From NCBI GenBank assembly GCA_015523335.1, contig WAKM01000005.1:1-37300 (forward strand): a stretch of DNA of 37,300 nt. The letters run 5' to 3'. The stretch comes from Archaeoglobaceae archaeon. Lineage in GTDB: Archaea > Halobacteriota > Archaeoglobi > Archaeoglobales > Archaeoglobaceae. Positions 16,537-23,916 of the stretch are shown piece after piece; position 1 is the first letter of the stretch; the number at the start of each line of letters is the position of its first letter. The translations under genes and the position numbers were made by a program. The notes beneath the pieces were generated by a model, which saw only the letters and a program-made list of their open reading frames with translations, was not told the DNA's origin and made no database searches.

Positions 16537-18519
16537 ATGCTCTCAGTAATCTTATGGCTCGGTGTGCTTGGGCTTTTAAGTTTTCTAACCCTACCGTTAG
16601 CCTCCAAGCTTAGGTTGATTTACGCTTCGAAGATCTTCGGTTTGGTTGTTCTCAGCTACATCGTTTGGATCTTTGCAAACTTCTTGAACTTCAAGACCGC
16701 AAGTCTCGTTGGCTTTTTAACCTACACTGCTATCTGCGTATATCCGCTCGCGAGATGTAAGGACGAAATAAAGGACATGCTGAAGGATTCCGCAAGATTT
16801 GAGATTATATTTGCAGTTTCTTTTTTGATCTATCTGCTCTACACCGCATTCAACCCGGACATATTTGGCGGAGAAAAGATGATGGATGTATCCGTTTTGA
16901 GCGGAATTCTTAGAAGTAGGGGAATGCCACCGATAGACGTCAATTTGGCTGGATTTAGATTCAACTGCTACTACTACATGGGCTACCTCATAGTCGCAAC
17001 GTTAACGAGCCTAACGCAAACATCAATCGGCGTAGCATATAACTTAGGAGTTGCAACGTTTTTTGCTTCTGTTTTGGCGTTATCTGTTGAATTCGCCATC
17101 AGAAACAGAGTCAAATTTTTGCCGATACTACTCCTAGCTGGAAACTTAGCATCCTTTGTAATACTGGTAGGTTGCGGACTGCAGATGCTCGGGTTAATTC
17201 ACGTAGAAGGGCTTAAGCCCGAAAGAGCGTTCGATTTTTGGACTGTAACGAGGGTAATTCCGGGCACGATAAATGAGTTTCCATTTGCAACGCTAACGTT
17301 TAGAGATCTTCATCCCCACCTCATGGACATCCCGTTTCAGGTTCTATTCATAATACTGCTGTTCGAATACGTCAAGCTTAGAGATCGGAGAATTCCGATT
17401 TTTCTATCGTTTCTGCTCGGATTCATGTTCACTGTAAACTCTTGGGAGTTCCCAACCTACCTGACTTTACTGACACTTACGATTTTAATTTTTGGAAGCT
17501 TTAGGGATCTTTTTGCGTTACCGCTTGCCGTATTTCCCTACATACCATACATCGTCAAACTTCATCCGTATGCGGTTAAGGGAATAGGTGTGGTCACCGA
17601 AAGAACCATGCTTCCCAACTTCGTCGTAGCTCAGCCTTTAATTCTGATTCCGTTGTGCTGGATCGCTTGGAAGAACAAAAAAAAGTTCTTAGCAATTTCC
17701 TTAACCCTGATACCGATAGCAGTTATTTCGAACTTCCAACTACTACCCCTCCTCATCCCTCTTGCGGTGTTGTCTGGAGTGAGTCTTCTAAAAAGAGATT
17801 TCAAGAGTATTTTGATCTTCATATCCGCGTTGATATTCTTACTCGTCGAGTTGTTCTACGTCAACGACCCCTATCCAGAAAAGTGGGAGAGATTGAACAC
17901 AGTTTTCAAGACCTACATTCAGGCGTGGATTATGCTGTCGTTCGCATCGGCGTTCATAGTTTCCAAAATCAACAGAAGAGCGCTTAAGATAGTTGCCCTA
18001 TTCGTAGCGATTCTCTGGATTTATCCCGTGGGTTACATTGCAACGTTGCACGGATTTAAGGGTAGTATCGATGGCATGACGTATACCAAGAAGTTCGGTG
18101 AATACGATGCTCTGAGATATCTCCAGAAATGTCCGAACGGCGTTGTGTTGGAGTTTCCGGGGAAGAGTCCCTTTGAATCCTACACATACACCGGCAGAGT
18201 TTCTGCTTTTACGGGGTTGCAGAGCGTCATTGCGAGAGGCGGACACGAACTCTTTTGGAGGTATTACAACGAATCAACGATTCCGATGCTGTATGAAAGG
18301 TGGAGGGACGCGAACGAAATGTATTCGGCAAGTGATATCGGCGAGATCATTCCACTACTTAAAAAATACAATGTAAAATATATTTATATTGGATATTTAG
18401 AGAAGAAACACTACAGTGAGGAAGCTCTAAGAAAATTCGAAGTGTTCAAAAAGATATACGACGACAGCAAGGTTGAGATATACGAGGTAACGTTTTTAAC
18501 TGCAAAGGCACACAATTGA
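16537..18519 (+). CDS. DUF2298 (YYY-domain) polytopic membrane protein, GT-C-like
   Basis: 660 residues with about twelve or more membrane helices. The family signature is clear: PDIFGGEKMMD (107-117), GMPPIDVNLAGF (129-140) and CYYYMGY (144-150), the triple-Tyr element that names the family. DUF2298 proteins resemble GT-C membrane glycosyltransferases that use polyprenyl-linked sugars on the outer face. A surface-glycosylation role is therefore reasonable, but substrate is unknown. The C-terminal about 150 residues form a soluble domain (YVNDPYPEKWERLNTVFK through KYIYIGYLEKKHY). A C/D box sRNA begins 2 nt after its stop. Confidence 0.8.
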   Translation: MLSVILWLGVLGLLSFLTLPLASKLRLIYASKIFGLVVLSYIVWIFANFLNFKTASLVGFLTYTAICVYPLARCKDEIKDMLKDSARFEIIFAVSFLIYLLYTAFNPDIFGGEKMMDVSVLSGILRSRGMPPIDVNLAGFRFNCYYYMGYLIVATLTSLTQTSIGVAYNLGVATFFASVLALSVEFAIRNRVKFLPILLLAGNLASFVILVGCGLQMLGLIHVEGLKPERAFDFWTVTRVIPGTINEFPFATLTFRDLHPHLMDIPFQVLFIILLFEYVKLRDRRIPIFLSFLLGFMFTVNSWEFPTYLTLLTLTILIFGSFRDLFALPLAVFPYIPYIVKLHPYAVKGIGVVTERTMLPNFVVAQPLILIPLCWIAWKNKKKFLAISLTLIPIAVISNFQLLPLLIPLAVLSGVSLLKRDFKSILIFISALIFLLVELFYVNDPYPEKWERLNTVFKTYIQAWIMLSFASAFIVSKINRRALKIVALFVAILWIYPVGYIATLHGFKGSIDGMTYTKKFGEYDALRYLQKCPNGVVLEFPGKSPFESYTYTGRVSAFTGLQSVIARGGHELFWRYYNESTIPMLYERWRDANEMYSASDIGEIIPLLKKYNVKYIYIGYLEKKHYSEEALRKFEVFKKIYDDSKVEIYEVTFLTAKAHN

Positions 18520-18521
18520 AA

Positions 18522-18576
18522 GCCGATGATGACTGATGGGCGAACTGAATTGTGATGAAAGGGAGAGTTCTGAGGC
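18522..18576 (+). ncRNA. C/D box sRNA (2'-O-methylation guide)
   Basis: All four boxes are present with canonical spacing. Box C ATGATGA is at 18526-18532 and box D' CTGA at 18545-18548. A 3-nt spacer leads to box C' GTGATGA (18552-18558), then box D CTGA (18570-18573). The guide regions are 12 nt (CTGATGGGCGAA, 18533-18544) and 11 nt (AAGGGAGAGTT, 18559-18569). A short terminal stem is formed by GCC (18522-18524) and GGC (18574-18576). Archaeal C/D RNAs bind L7Ae, Nop5 and fibrillarin to methylate rRNA or tRNA. It lies directly behind the DUF2298 stop and is probably cut from that mRNA. Confidence 0.85.
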
Positions 18577-18627
18577 ATCTATTGGAAAATTCCTAAGCTT
18601 GAGAAATGAGAAGAAGATCGAATCTGA

Positions 18628-18650
18628 TAAAAAAACAAAATAAAAGAAAA
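18628..18650 (-). terminator. T-rich terminator of the uL1-uL10-P1 operon
   Basis: On the minus strand, the sequence from 18650 down to 18628 is a pyrimidine run with blocks of 4-7 Ts, starting 5 nt after the P1 stop. Archaeal RNA polymerase terminates at such U-rich tracts without needing a hairpin. Confidence 0.55.
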
Positions 18651-18655
18651 GGTCG

Positions 18656-18982
18656 TTAACCGAATAGTGCTCCAAGTCCTTCCAGAGCTTCTTCTTCCGC
18701 CTTTTCTTCTTCCTCTTCCTTCTTCTCCTCTTCTTCCTTCTTCTCTTCTCCTGCCTCTGCGGCTGCTTCTGCTGCAACTGGTGCTGCTGGAGCCGCTACG
18801 GCTGGGATGGCGGCCTTCGAAATAGCCTCGTCTATGTCTATACCCTCCAAAGCGGCTACGAGAGCCTTAACTCTCGCCTCGTCCACCTCTATTCCAGCCG
18901 CGCTAAGCACGGCTTTTATGTTCTCCTCGTTTATCTCCTTCCCAGCAGCATGCAACAACAAAGCCGCATACACATACTCCAT
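18656..18982 (-). CDS. rpl12: Ribosomal stalk protein P1 (archaeal L12)
   Basis: 108 residues from the ATG at 18982. It is a dimeric stalk protein that binds uL10 and recruits translation GTPases. The N-terminal dimerisation domain begins [18 protein letters not shown]; an Ala/Pro hinge (about 65-80) and a Glu/Lys tract follow, and the tail ends in GLGALFG, the factor-binding motif shared with uL10. In-frame codons upstream at 18991 overlap the GGAGG Shine-Dalgarno (18991-18995), so the ATG 8 nt further on is the start. The acidic tract is nucleotide-identical to part of the uL10 gene. Confidence 0.95.
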   Translation of the reverse strand: MEYVYAALLLHAAGKEINEENIKAVLSAAGIEVDEARVKALVAALEGIDIDEAISKAAIPAVAAPAAPVAAEAAAEAGEEKKEEEEKKEEEEEKAEEEALEGLGALFG

Positions 18983-18997
18983 TCCGACCACCTCCTA

Positions 18998-20017
18998 TTA
19001 ACCGAACAACGCTCCTAAACCCTCTAAAGCTGACTCTTCAGCTTCCTCCTCTTCTTCCGCCTTTTCTTCTTCCTCTTCCTTCTTCTCCTCTTCTTCCTTC
19101 TTCTCTACCTTCTCAACCTTAGCCTGTAAGCCTGAAATCCTGTTCCTGAGATCATCATCAAGAGCATCATCCGGCAGGTGAGATGCTAAAGCGACCATCT
19201 CAGCATATGCTTTCGCAAGTAAGTCTGGCATAACATCCTTCTCGAAGATTCCAGCGTTTATCGCTAAGTTTCTCGCATCGATCACGGCTTTCATTATGAG
19301 TATCTCCGCAGTTTCTTCCGTTACGTATGCCGCGTTCACGGCTAAGTTCAAAGCCTTCTGGAAAGCTTCTGCGAGTTGTCCCTTTACAGCTTCCTCGTCG
19401 ATCGCAAGCACGTCCGGTGTTAGAATGACGCCGCTGTCGTAGATGGCCCTAACATCCAATCCCAACTTTATTGGTTTGATGTCCAACTTCTCCAAAGCCC
19501 TCGCGACCTCCGGCTTGACCACATCTCCAGCCTTAACGACGGTGACGGTCTCCTTTATTACGATCTTGCCCCTCTCTATTGCAGCTGGCAGTCCCGCTGC
19601 CTGTAGTTCACCTATTATCGGACCGGGCGGGAATGGGGTTGGCCCCTTCTCGACTACGACATCCACTGGAGAAACCTGCCCTGGTTTCAGTGGCGAAGGA
19701 ACTTTCGTCTCTTCGATCATCTTGAACAGCTTGAACGGGTTCATGTCCGTAGCGACGATGGCTGTCTGATCGTAGATAAACTCTTTGAGCCTTTCGAAAT
19801 CTCCGCCCAAAGCGTCAATTGCCTTCTCTAAGAGGGTATTCTTGACTACCTTGATCAGAGCCTTTCCTCTGAAGTCTCTCCTGATCTTCTGCATCTGTCC
19901 AGATGGAACCCCCCTAAAACCTACGATCGCTATTACCGGATAACTTGAAAAGATCCTTCTAATCTCCTCAACAGCCTGCACCTTCCACTTCGGCGGAGAT
20001 CCTCTTACAGCCGCCAT
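18998..20017 (-). CDS. rpl10: Ribosomal protein uL10 (P0)
   Basis: 339 residues, normal for archaeal uL10. The RNA-binding N-terminal domain carries AIVGFRGVPSGQMQKIRR. An archaeal insertion with KGPTPFPPGPIIGELQAAGLP follows, then helical P1-binding segments (about 210-295), a charged Lys/Glu stretch and the C-terminal GLGALFG. It anchors several P1 dimers at the ribosomal stalk. The ATG is 1 nt after the uL1 stop (TGAAATG), so it is translated from the same mRNA. Confidence 0.95.
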   Translation of the reverse strand: MAAVRGSPPKWKVQAVEEIRRIFSSYPVIAIVGFRGVPSGQMQKIRRDFRGKALIKVVKNTLLEKAIDALGGDFERLKEFIYDQTAIVATDMNPFKLFKMIEETKVPSPLKPGQVSPVDVVVEKGPTPFPPGPIIGELQAAGLPAAIERGKIVIKETVTVVKAGDVVKPEVARALEKLDIKPIKLGLDVRAIYDSGVILTPDVLAIDEEAVKGQLAEAFQKALNLAVNAAYVTEETAEILIMKAVIDARNLAINAGIFEKDVMPDLLAKAYAEMVALASHLPDDALDDDLRNRISGLQAKVEKVEKKEEEEKKEEEEEKAEEEEEAEESALEGLGALFG

Positions 20018-20018
20018 T

Positions 20019-20666
20019 TCAAATCACCCTCACGGCAGGACCCATTGTAGTTTTAACGTATATCGACTTTACGTTCTGACTTGGGTTTTCATACTTATTC
20101 TCAACGACCTTAAGTATTTCCAACGCATTTTCCGCCAACCGCTCCGGATCCATGTCCCTCTTACCGATCGGAGCATGGAACGTCGGCTTATCTCTCGTTC
20201 TGATCTTCACCGACTTCTTCAGCCTTTCAATGAACGGTTTGGGATCGGCTAAAGGCGGAATCGGCTGTGGCATCTTTCCTCTCGGCCCAAGGATTGGTCC
20301 AAGCTTCCTACCTATTTCCGGCATCAACGTCGCCTCGGCTATGAAGAAATCGATTCGCTTTGCAAGTTTCTTCGCTTGCCTCTTGTTCTTTGCGAGCTCG
20401 TCTATGTCTTCGGGTGAGAGAACCACATCCGCCCCGGCATCCTTAGCCTTCAAAGCGGTTTCTCCCCTTGCGAAAACTCCAACCTTTCTCGGTTTACCCA
20501 AGCCGTGCGGAAGCATGACTATAGCGTCGATTCTGTTTTCCGGTCTTCTCATGTCCACGTTTTTCAAGTTTACCGCCATCTCCACCGTTTCGACGAACCT
20601 CCTCGGTTTCGCCTTCTGAATCGCTTCGCTTATTGCCTCGACGAGCCTCTCTTTTTCAACTAACAT
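20019..20666 (-). CDS. rpl1: Ribosomal protein uL1
   Basis: 215 residues. It binds helix 76-78 of 23S rRNA in the mobile stalk near the E site. The family segments PHGLGKPRKVGVFARG, GRKLGPILGPRGKMPQPIPP and FHAPIGKRDMDPERLAENA are all present. In methanogens uL1 is also a translational repressor of its own operon. A matching hairpin precedes this start codon. The gene for uL11, often upstream in euryarchaea, is missing; PAN lies there instead. Confidence 0.95.
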   Translation of the reverse strand: MLVEKERLVEAISEAIQKAKPRRFVETVEMAVNLKNVDMRRPENRIDAIVMLPHGLGKPRKVGVFARGETALKAKDAGADVVLSPEDIDELAKNKRQAKKLAKRIDFFIAEATLMPEIGRKLGPILGPRGKMPQPIPPLADPKPFIERLKKSVKIRTRDKPTFHAPIGKRDMDPERLAENALEILKVVENKYENPSQNVKSIYVKTTMGPAVRVI

Positions 20667-20677
20667 TTAATACCACC

Positions 20678-20708
20678 CCGTAGTCCCAACGGCGTCCGCC
20701 TCCTACGG
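20678..20708 (-). promoter_or_regulatory. uL1-binding-site-like hairpin in the leader of the uL1-uL10-P1 mRNA
   Basis: Read on the minus strand, an outer stem CCGTAG / CTACGG encloses an inner stem GGC-GGAC-GCC. The internal loop has GA on the 5' side and GTTGGGA on the 3' side. This is the architecture of the known archaeal uL1 mRNA site and of its 23S rRNA target: AG-GA-GGC ... GCC-purine-rich loop-CU. The GGGGTGG ribosome-binding sequence begins at the last bases of the outer stem and the ATG is 11 nt further on, so uL1 binding would block initiation. Confidence 0.7.
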
Positions 20709-20730
20709 ACTTTCCCATGCCATCACCAAG

Positions 20731-20740
20731 ATATTTTAAG
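20731..20740 (-). promoter_or_regulatory. TATA box of the uL1 operon
   Basis: CTTAAAATAT on the minus strand. Transcription would start about 26 nt later near 20709, that is, almost at the first base of the uL1-type hairpin. Confidence 0.5.
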
Positions 20741-20875
20741 TTATCGCTGATCGGCACTTACCGAAACAAATACGAAGGAGATACGGTTGGAGGACTTTTA
20801 GGAAGTATTTTTAACTTTTTGGAACGTAAATTAAGAAATAATCGAACCCGCGTTAGGTGGAGGATCCGAAGTGGG

Positions 20876-22138
20876 CTAAACGAACATTACTCCCTTTATG
20901 TCGCCGAATTTCGTTTCCTTTCGCATAACCTTTTCTATGGCTTTAAGGAAGTCGTCCATCTTCACGGTAGTTCTGTCCTCCCTTATCGCGAACATTCCTG
21001 CTTCGGTGCAAATTGCTTTGATGTCTGCTCCGCTGGCTCCCTCCGTGAGGTTCGCAAGTTCCGCGAAGTTAACGTCATCGGCAAGCTTCATCTTCCTCGT
21101 GTGGATCTTGAATATCTGAATTCGTCCTTCGTAGCTCGGCAGTGGAACCTCTATTATTCTGTCGAATCTGCCCGGTCTAAGGATGGCCGGATCCAATATG
21201 TCGATCCTGTTCGTTGCTCCGATGATCTTGATGTCCCCTCTCGGATCGAACCCGTCCATCTCGGCAAGCAGTTGCATCAAAGTCCTCTGAACCTCTCTAT
21301 CACCGCTCGTATCGCTTGCAGTTCTTCTCGCAGCGATCGCATCCAATTCGTCTATGAATATTATCGAAGGAGCCTTCTCCTTCGCAAGTTCGAATACCTC
21401 TCTGACGAGCCTCGCACCCTCGCCTATATACTTCTGAACGAACTCGCTACCTACGACCCTTATGAAGGTGGCGTTTGTGTGATGAGCAACGGCTTTAGCG
21501 AGCAGGGTTTTTCCGGTGCCCGGTGGTCCATACAGCAGAACGCCTTTGGGCGGCTCTATTCCGACCTCTTCGAACAACTGAGGCTTAAGCAGTGGGAGTT
21601 CTATCGCCTCTCTGATCTCCTCGATCTGCTTGTCCAAGCCACCTATGTCCGCGTAAGTTACCTTCGGTCTCTCTTCTACTTCGAACGCATATACCGTAGG
21701 ATCCTTCGATGAAGGAAGAACGCTTACAACTGCCAATGTCTGCTGGTTAAGAGCGACTCTAACTCCGGGCTTAAGCTCTTTAGGATCGATATAGTGAGAA
21801 GCGTAAACTACAAACTTGGGACCGGTTGAGCTTTTAACTACAACCCTACCGTTGTCGAGGACATCCGAAATCACTCCAACTATGAGAGGAGGCGATCTCA
21901 ACCTTTCGATTTCGCTCCTAAGTCTCCTAACTTCCCTCTCAAACCTTATCCTTTCGGTTTCGGCGAACCTCTTCTCATCTTCAAGCTTACGACAAAGTTC
22001 TTTAAGCTTGTAATATTCCTCCTCAATTCTCTTAAGCCTGAGGTATTCCTCTTCCAATCTTTTGAGCCTGTCGAGTAAATACGAATAATCCAAGGATTCC
22101 ACCGCAACGTCTTCCTTCGGAATGTCTTCTCCGCCCAC
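20876..22138 (-). CDS. pan: Proteasome-activating nucleotidase PAN
   Basis: 420 residues. A hexameric AAA+ unfoldase that feeds proteins into the 20S proteasome. The N-terminal coiled coil (about 15-80) is followed by an OB domain (about 82-150). The AAA+ domain has Walker A GPPGTGKT, Walker [32 protein letters not shown] with arginine fingers, and the pore loop [18 protein letters not shown]. The C-terminus ends GVMFV, where the canonical gate-opening HbYX motif would have Tyr. Start is GTG at 22138, supported by GGAGG 7 nt upstream (22146-22150). Confidence 0.95.
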   Translation of the reverse strand: MGGEDIPKEDVAVESLDYSYLLDRLKRLEEEYLRLKRIEEEYYKLKELCRKLEDEKRFAETERIRFEREVRRLRSEIERLRSPPLIVGVISDVLDNGRVVVKSSTGPKFVVYASHYIDPKELKPGVRVALNQQTLAVVSVLPSSKDPTVYAFEVEERPKVTYADIGGLDKQIEEIREAIELPLLKPQLFEEVGIEPPKGVLLYGPPGTGKTLLAKAVAHHTNATFIRVVGSEFVQKYIGEGARLVREVFELAKEKAPSIIFIDELDAIAARRTASDTSGDREVQRTLMQLLAEMDGFDPRGDIKIIGATNRIDILDPAILRPGRFDRIIEVPLPSYEGRIQIFKIHTRKMKLADDVNFAELANLTEGASGADIKAICTEAGMFAIREDRTTVKMDDFLKAIEKVMRKETKFGDIKGVMFV

Positions 22139-22234
22139 TTCGGAACCTCCAATTAACTATATATTCAATCAACTATAAGAACTTATTGGAGTTTAACCGA
22201 CCTTCAAAACCAACATCCTTAGCGGGTGTGGAGG

Positions 22235-22714
22235 ATGGAATGCGAGATCTGCGGAAGGGAGATTAGGGGTAGGGGTTTTAAAATCATCGTCGAAGGATCC
22301 GAAATTACCGTCTGCGAGCATTGTAAGGATTACGGTGTCGAAAAACCCAGAGTTCCCCAGAAGAAGTCCTTTGTTTCGGTTCCGAAGCCAAAAAGCAGAC
22401 CGAAGGTGAACACCACCATCGATCTCGGAGATGAGCTCGTCGAGAACTTCCACATCATAATCAGAAGGGAAAGGGAAAAAAGAGGCTGGAGTCAGGAGGA
22501 TTTAGCTAAAAAGATTCAGGAAAAGGTGTCTCTAATCAGAAAGATTGAGAACGCCGAAATAACTCCAGAACCGGAAGTAATCGAGAAGCTTGAGAGGGTC
22601 TTCGATATAAAGCTGAGGGAGAAAGTCGAGGAGGTTAAGGTGGAAACTAAGAAGATCGACCTGACTCCAACGCTCGGAGACATAGTGGTTATAAAGAGGA
22701 AGAAGAGGTCTTAA
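22235..22714 (+). CDS. Archaeal MBF1-type transcription factor (zinc ribbon plus HTH)
   Basis: About 159 residues. The N-terminal zinc ribbon has MECEICGREI and VCEHCKDYG, giving four metal-binding cysteines. After a basic Pro/Lys linker, a Cro/C1-type helix-turn-helix follows (HIIIRREREKRGWSQEDLAK, then KIENAEITPEPEVIEKLERVF). Archaeal MBF1 binds ribosomal subunits and is a presumed transcription/translation cofactor. A GTG at 22226 is in frame; I prefer the ATG at 22235, because archaeal family members begin with the MxCEICG ribbon. It is divergent from pan. Its last 26 nt overlap the convergent radical SAM gene. Confidence 0.85.
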   Translation: MECEICGREIRGRGFKIIVEGSEITVCEHCKDYGVEKPRVPQKKSFVSVPKPKSRPKVNTTIDLGDELVENFHIIIRREREKRGWSQEDLAKKIQEKVSLIRKIENAEITPEPEVIEKLERVFDIKLREKVEEVKVETKKIDLTPTLGDIVVIKRKKRS

Positions 22715-23534
22715 TCCAGCACTTATTCGGACATTTGGCGCAGAAACCCTTCTCCCAACATCTGTTCCAGCAGACGATGTTGTGCTTGTAGGCGTTCGAA
22801 CAGCATGCGGATCTGAAGACGATCAGATCCATATCCTTCGCGAAATCTTCCAAAATTCTCTTCCTTTCGTAGTATTTTTTTGGTAAGCCGTTTATTCCGA
22901 GCTTCCTCTTAACCTCTCTCGTCAGTCTGAGGTTTCCCAATATGATCCTGTCCGTATAATCCGCTATAACCTCGATGCCCTTCTTGTAAGTCTCCAGATC
23001 AATCATCGGCAGTATGGGTCTCAAAAATACGCCTCCACCGATCTCCTTACAAAACTCAAGCCTTTCGGATGGCGGAGGTCTCCTCGGCTCAAATTTCTTG
23101 CAGATCTCATCGAAAGGTATGCACATGGAAGTTAGGGTGTCGACCCTTCTAAGAATTTCGACAAGATCGTAATCGATCTCCTTTGTCGAGATCTGAATGG
23201 GATTGCCGAGTTTCAGCATTTCCATTAAGAACTCCCTCGTATACTCTGGATAATCCAAAGGTTCGCATATCGCACCAACCGCCACGAAGCTCTTTCCCGG
23301 CTCGAAAAGGGGATTCAAAAGAAGAGAATAAACCAAAGCCTTCGGACTCAGATCGACGAGCTTGGGAGGAGAATCAACATAACAGTATAGGCATCCTCCG
23401 TTACATCCCTTTGCGATGTGAACCGTAAATCCGCAAGGTCTCGGCTTTCTTTTTGCATGGTCGTTTTTCCTCGCTTTTTCGATTTCTTCGTCCGATAGCT
23501 CCGACTCGTATTTTCTTATTAGTCCCTCCTTCAT
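22689..23534 (-). CDS. Radical SAM protein with a C-terminal Cys-rich segment
   Basis: 281 residues. The radical SAM signature CNGGCLYC gives Cys44, Cys48 and Cys51. VGAICEPLDYPEYTREFLME and FLRPILPMIDLETYKKGIE fit the SplB-like branch of the superfamily, which is often annotated only as radical SAM. The C-terminus has seven further cysteines in about 35 residues (ACCSNAYKHNIVCWNRCW, then CAKCPNKCW), enough for an auxiliary iron-sulfur cluster. It is the last gene behind the oxidative-stress genes, 22 nt after the superoxide reductase stop. Substrate is unknown. Confidence 0.75.
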   Translation of the reverse strand: MKEGLIRKYESELSDEEIEKARKNDHAKRKPRPCGFTVHIAKGCNGGCLYCYVDSPPKLVDLSPKALVYSLLLNPLFEPGKSFVAVGAICEPLDYPEYTREFLMEMLKLGNPIQISTKEIDYDLVEILRRVDTLTSMCIPFDEICKKFEPRRPPPSERLEFCKEIGGGVFLRPILPMIDLETYKKGIEVIADYTDRIILGNLRLTREVKRKLGINGLPKKYYERKRILEDFAKDMDLIVFRSACCSNAYKHNIVCWNRCWEKGFCAKCPNKCWIKTSSSSL

Positions 23535-23556
23535 CGCTGATTCGGCGTTATGAAAA

Positions 23557-23907
23557 TCAAGATACCTTCACTCTCTTGCTACTCTCCCAAAGCCCGTGCT
23601 TGTTGCAGTATGCCAAAGCAAATATGGTTCCGCTCTTTTCAAGCTTGAGCTTCAGCGTAACTTCTGGATTCACGTATTCGGGCGTAAATACGGCTTTAGC
23701 CAGCTTTATCGGATTGAAATCCCTTCCCTCTTCGTAAAAGTATACCTCGATGTATCTGATCGAATGATCGACTCTGCTCGGATGTCCGCTGACGTAAACC
23801 CTTAGCTCGAACCCTTCTCCAGATTTAACGGAATCGGGACATTCTATGATTGGCTTGTGGTTTTTAGCTTTTTCTCCTTCGGCGTAAATCAGATCACCGA
23901 ACCTCAC
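23557..23907 (-). CDS. Superoxide reductase (neelaredoxin / SORL type)
   Basis: 116 residues, the one-iron form without a desulforedoxin domain. It reduces superoxide to hydrogen peroxide using electrons from rubredoxin. The five iron ligands can be traced: His17 (KNHKP), His42 (SGHP), His48 (VDHSI), and Cys101 with His104 (YCNKHG). However, the usual Glu-Lys pair before the first histidine (EKHVP in the Archaeoglobus neelaredoxin as I recall it) reads KNHKP here. Start is GTG at 23907, with a Shine-Dalgarno GAGGTG 5 nt upstream. It follows rubrerythrin 1 by 9 nt, so its peroxide product can be handled by neighbouring enzymes. Confidence 0.85.
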   Translation of the reverse strand: MRFGDLIYAEGEKAKNHKPIIECPDSVKSGEGFELRVYVSGHPSRVDHSIRYIEVYFYEEGRDFNPIKLAKAVFTPEYVNPEVTLKLKLEKSGTIFALAYCNKHGLWESSKRVKVS

Positions 23908-23916
23908 GCTATCACC

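Noticed and set aside
18690-18750. A pyrimidine-rich microsatellite-like repeat.
   Set aside because: It is coding sequence for the acidic hinge of P1 and uL10; only the exact identity between the two copies is unusual.
20840-20852. A T-loop-like GCGGGTTCGATT on the minus strand between PAN and uL1, suggesting a tRNA.
   Set aside because: The bases after the loop do not pair with GCGGG, and no acceptor, D or anticodon arms can be drawn around it.
20717-21712. A long plus-strand open frame of 331 codons.
   Set aside because: It is antisense to the PAN gene, whose AAA+ motifs are unmistakable, and its translation has no family features.
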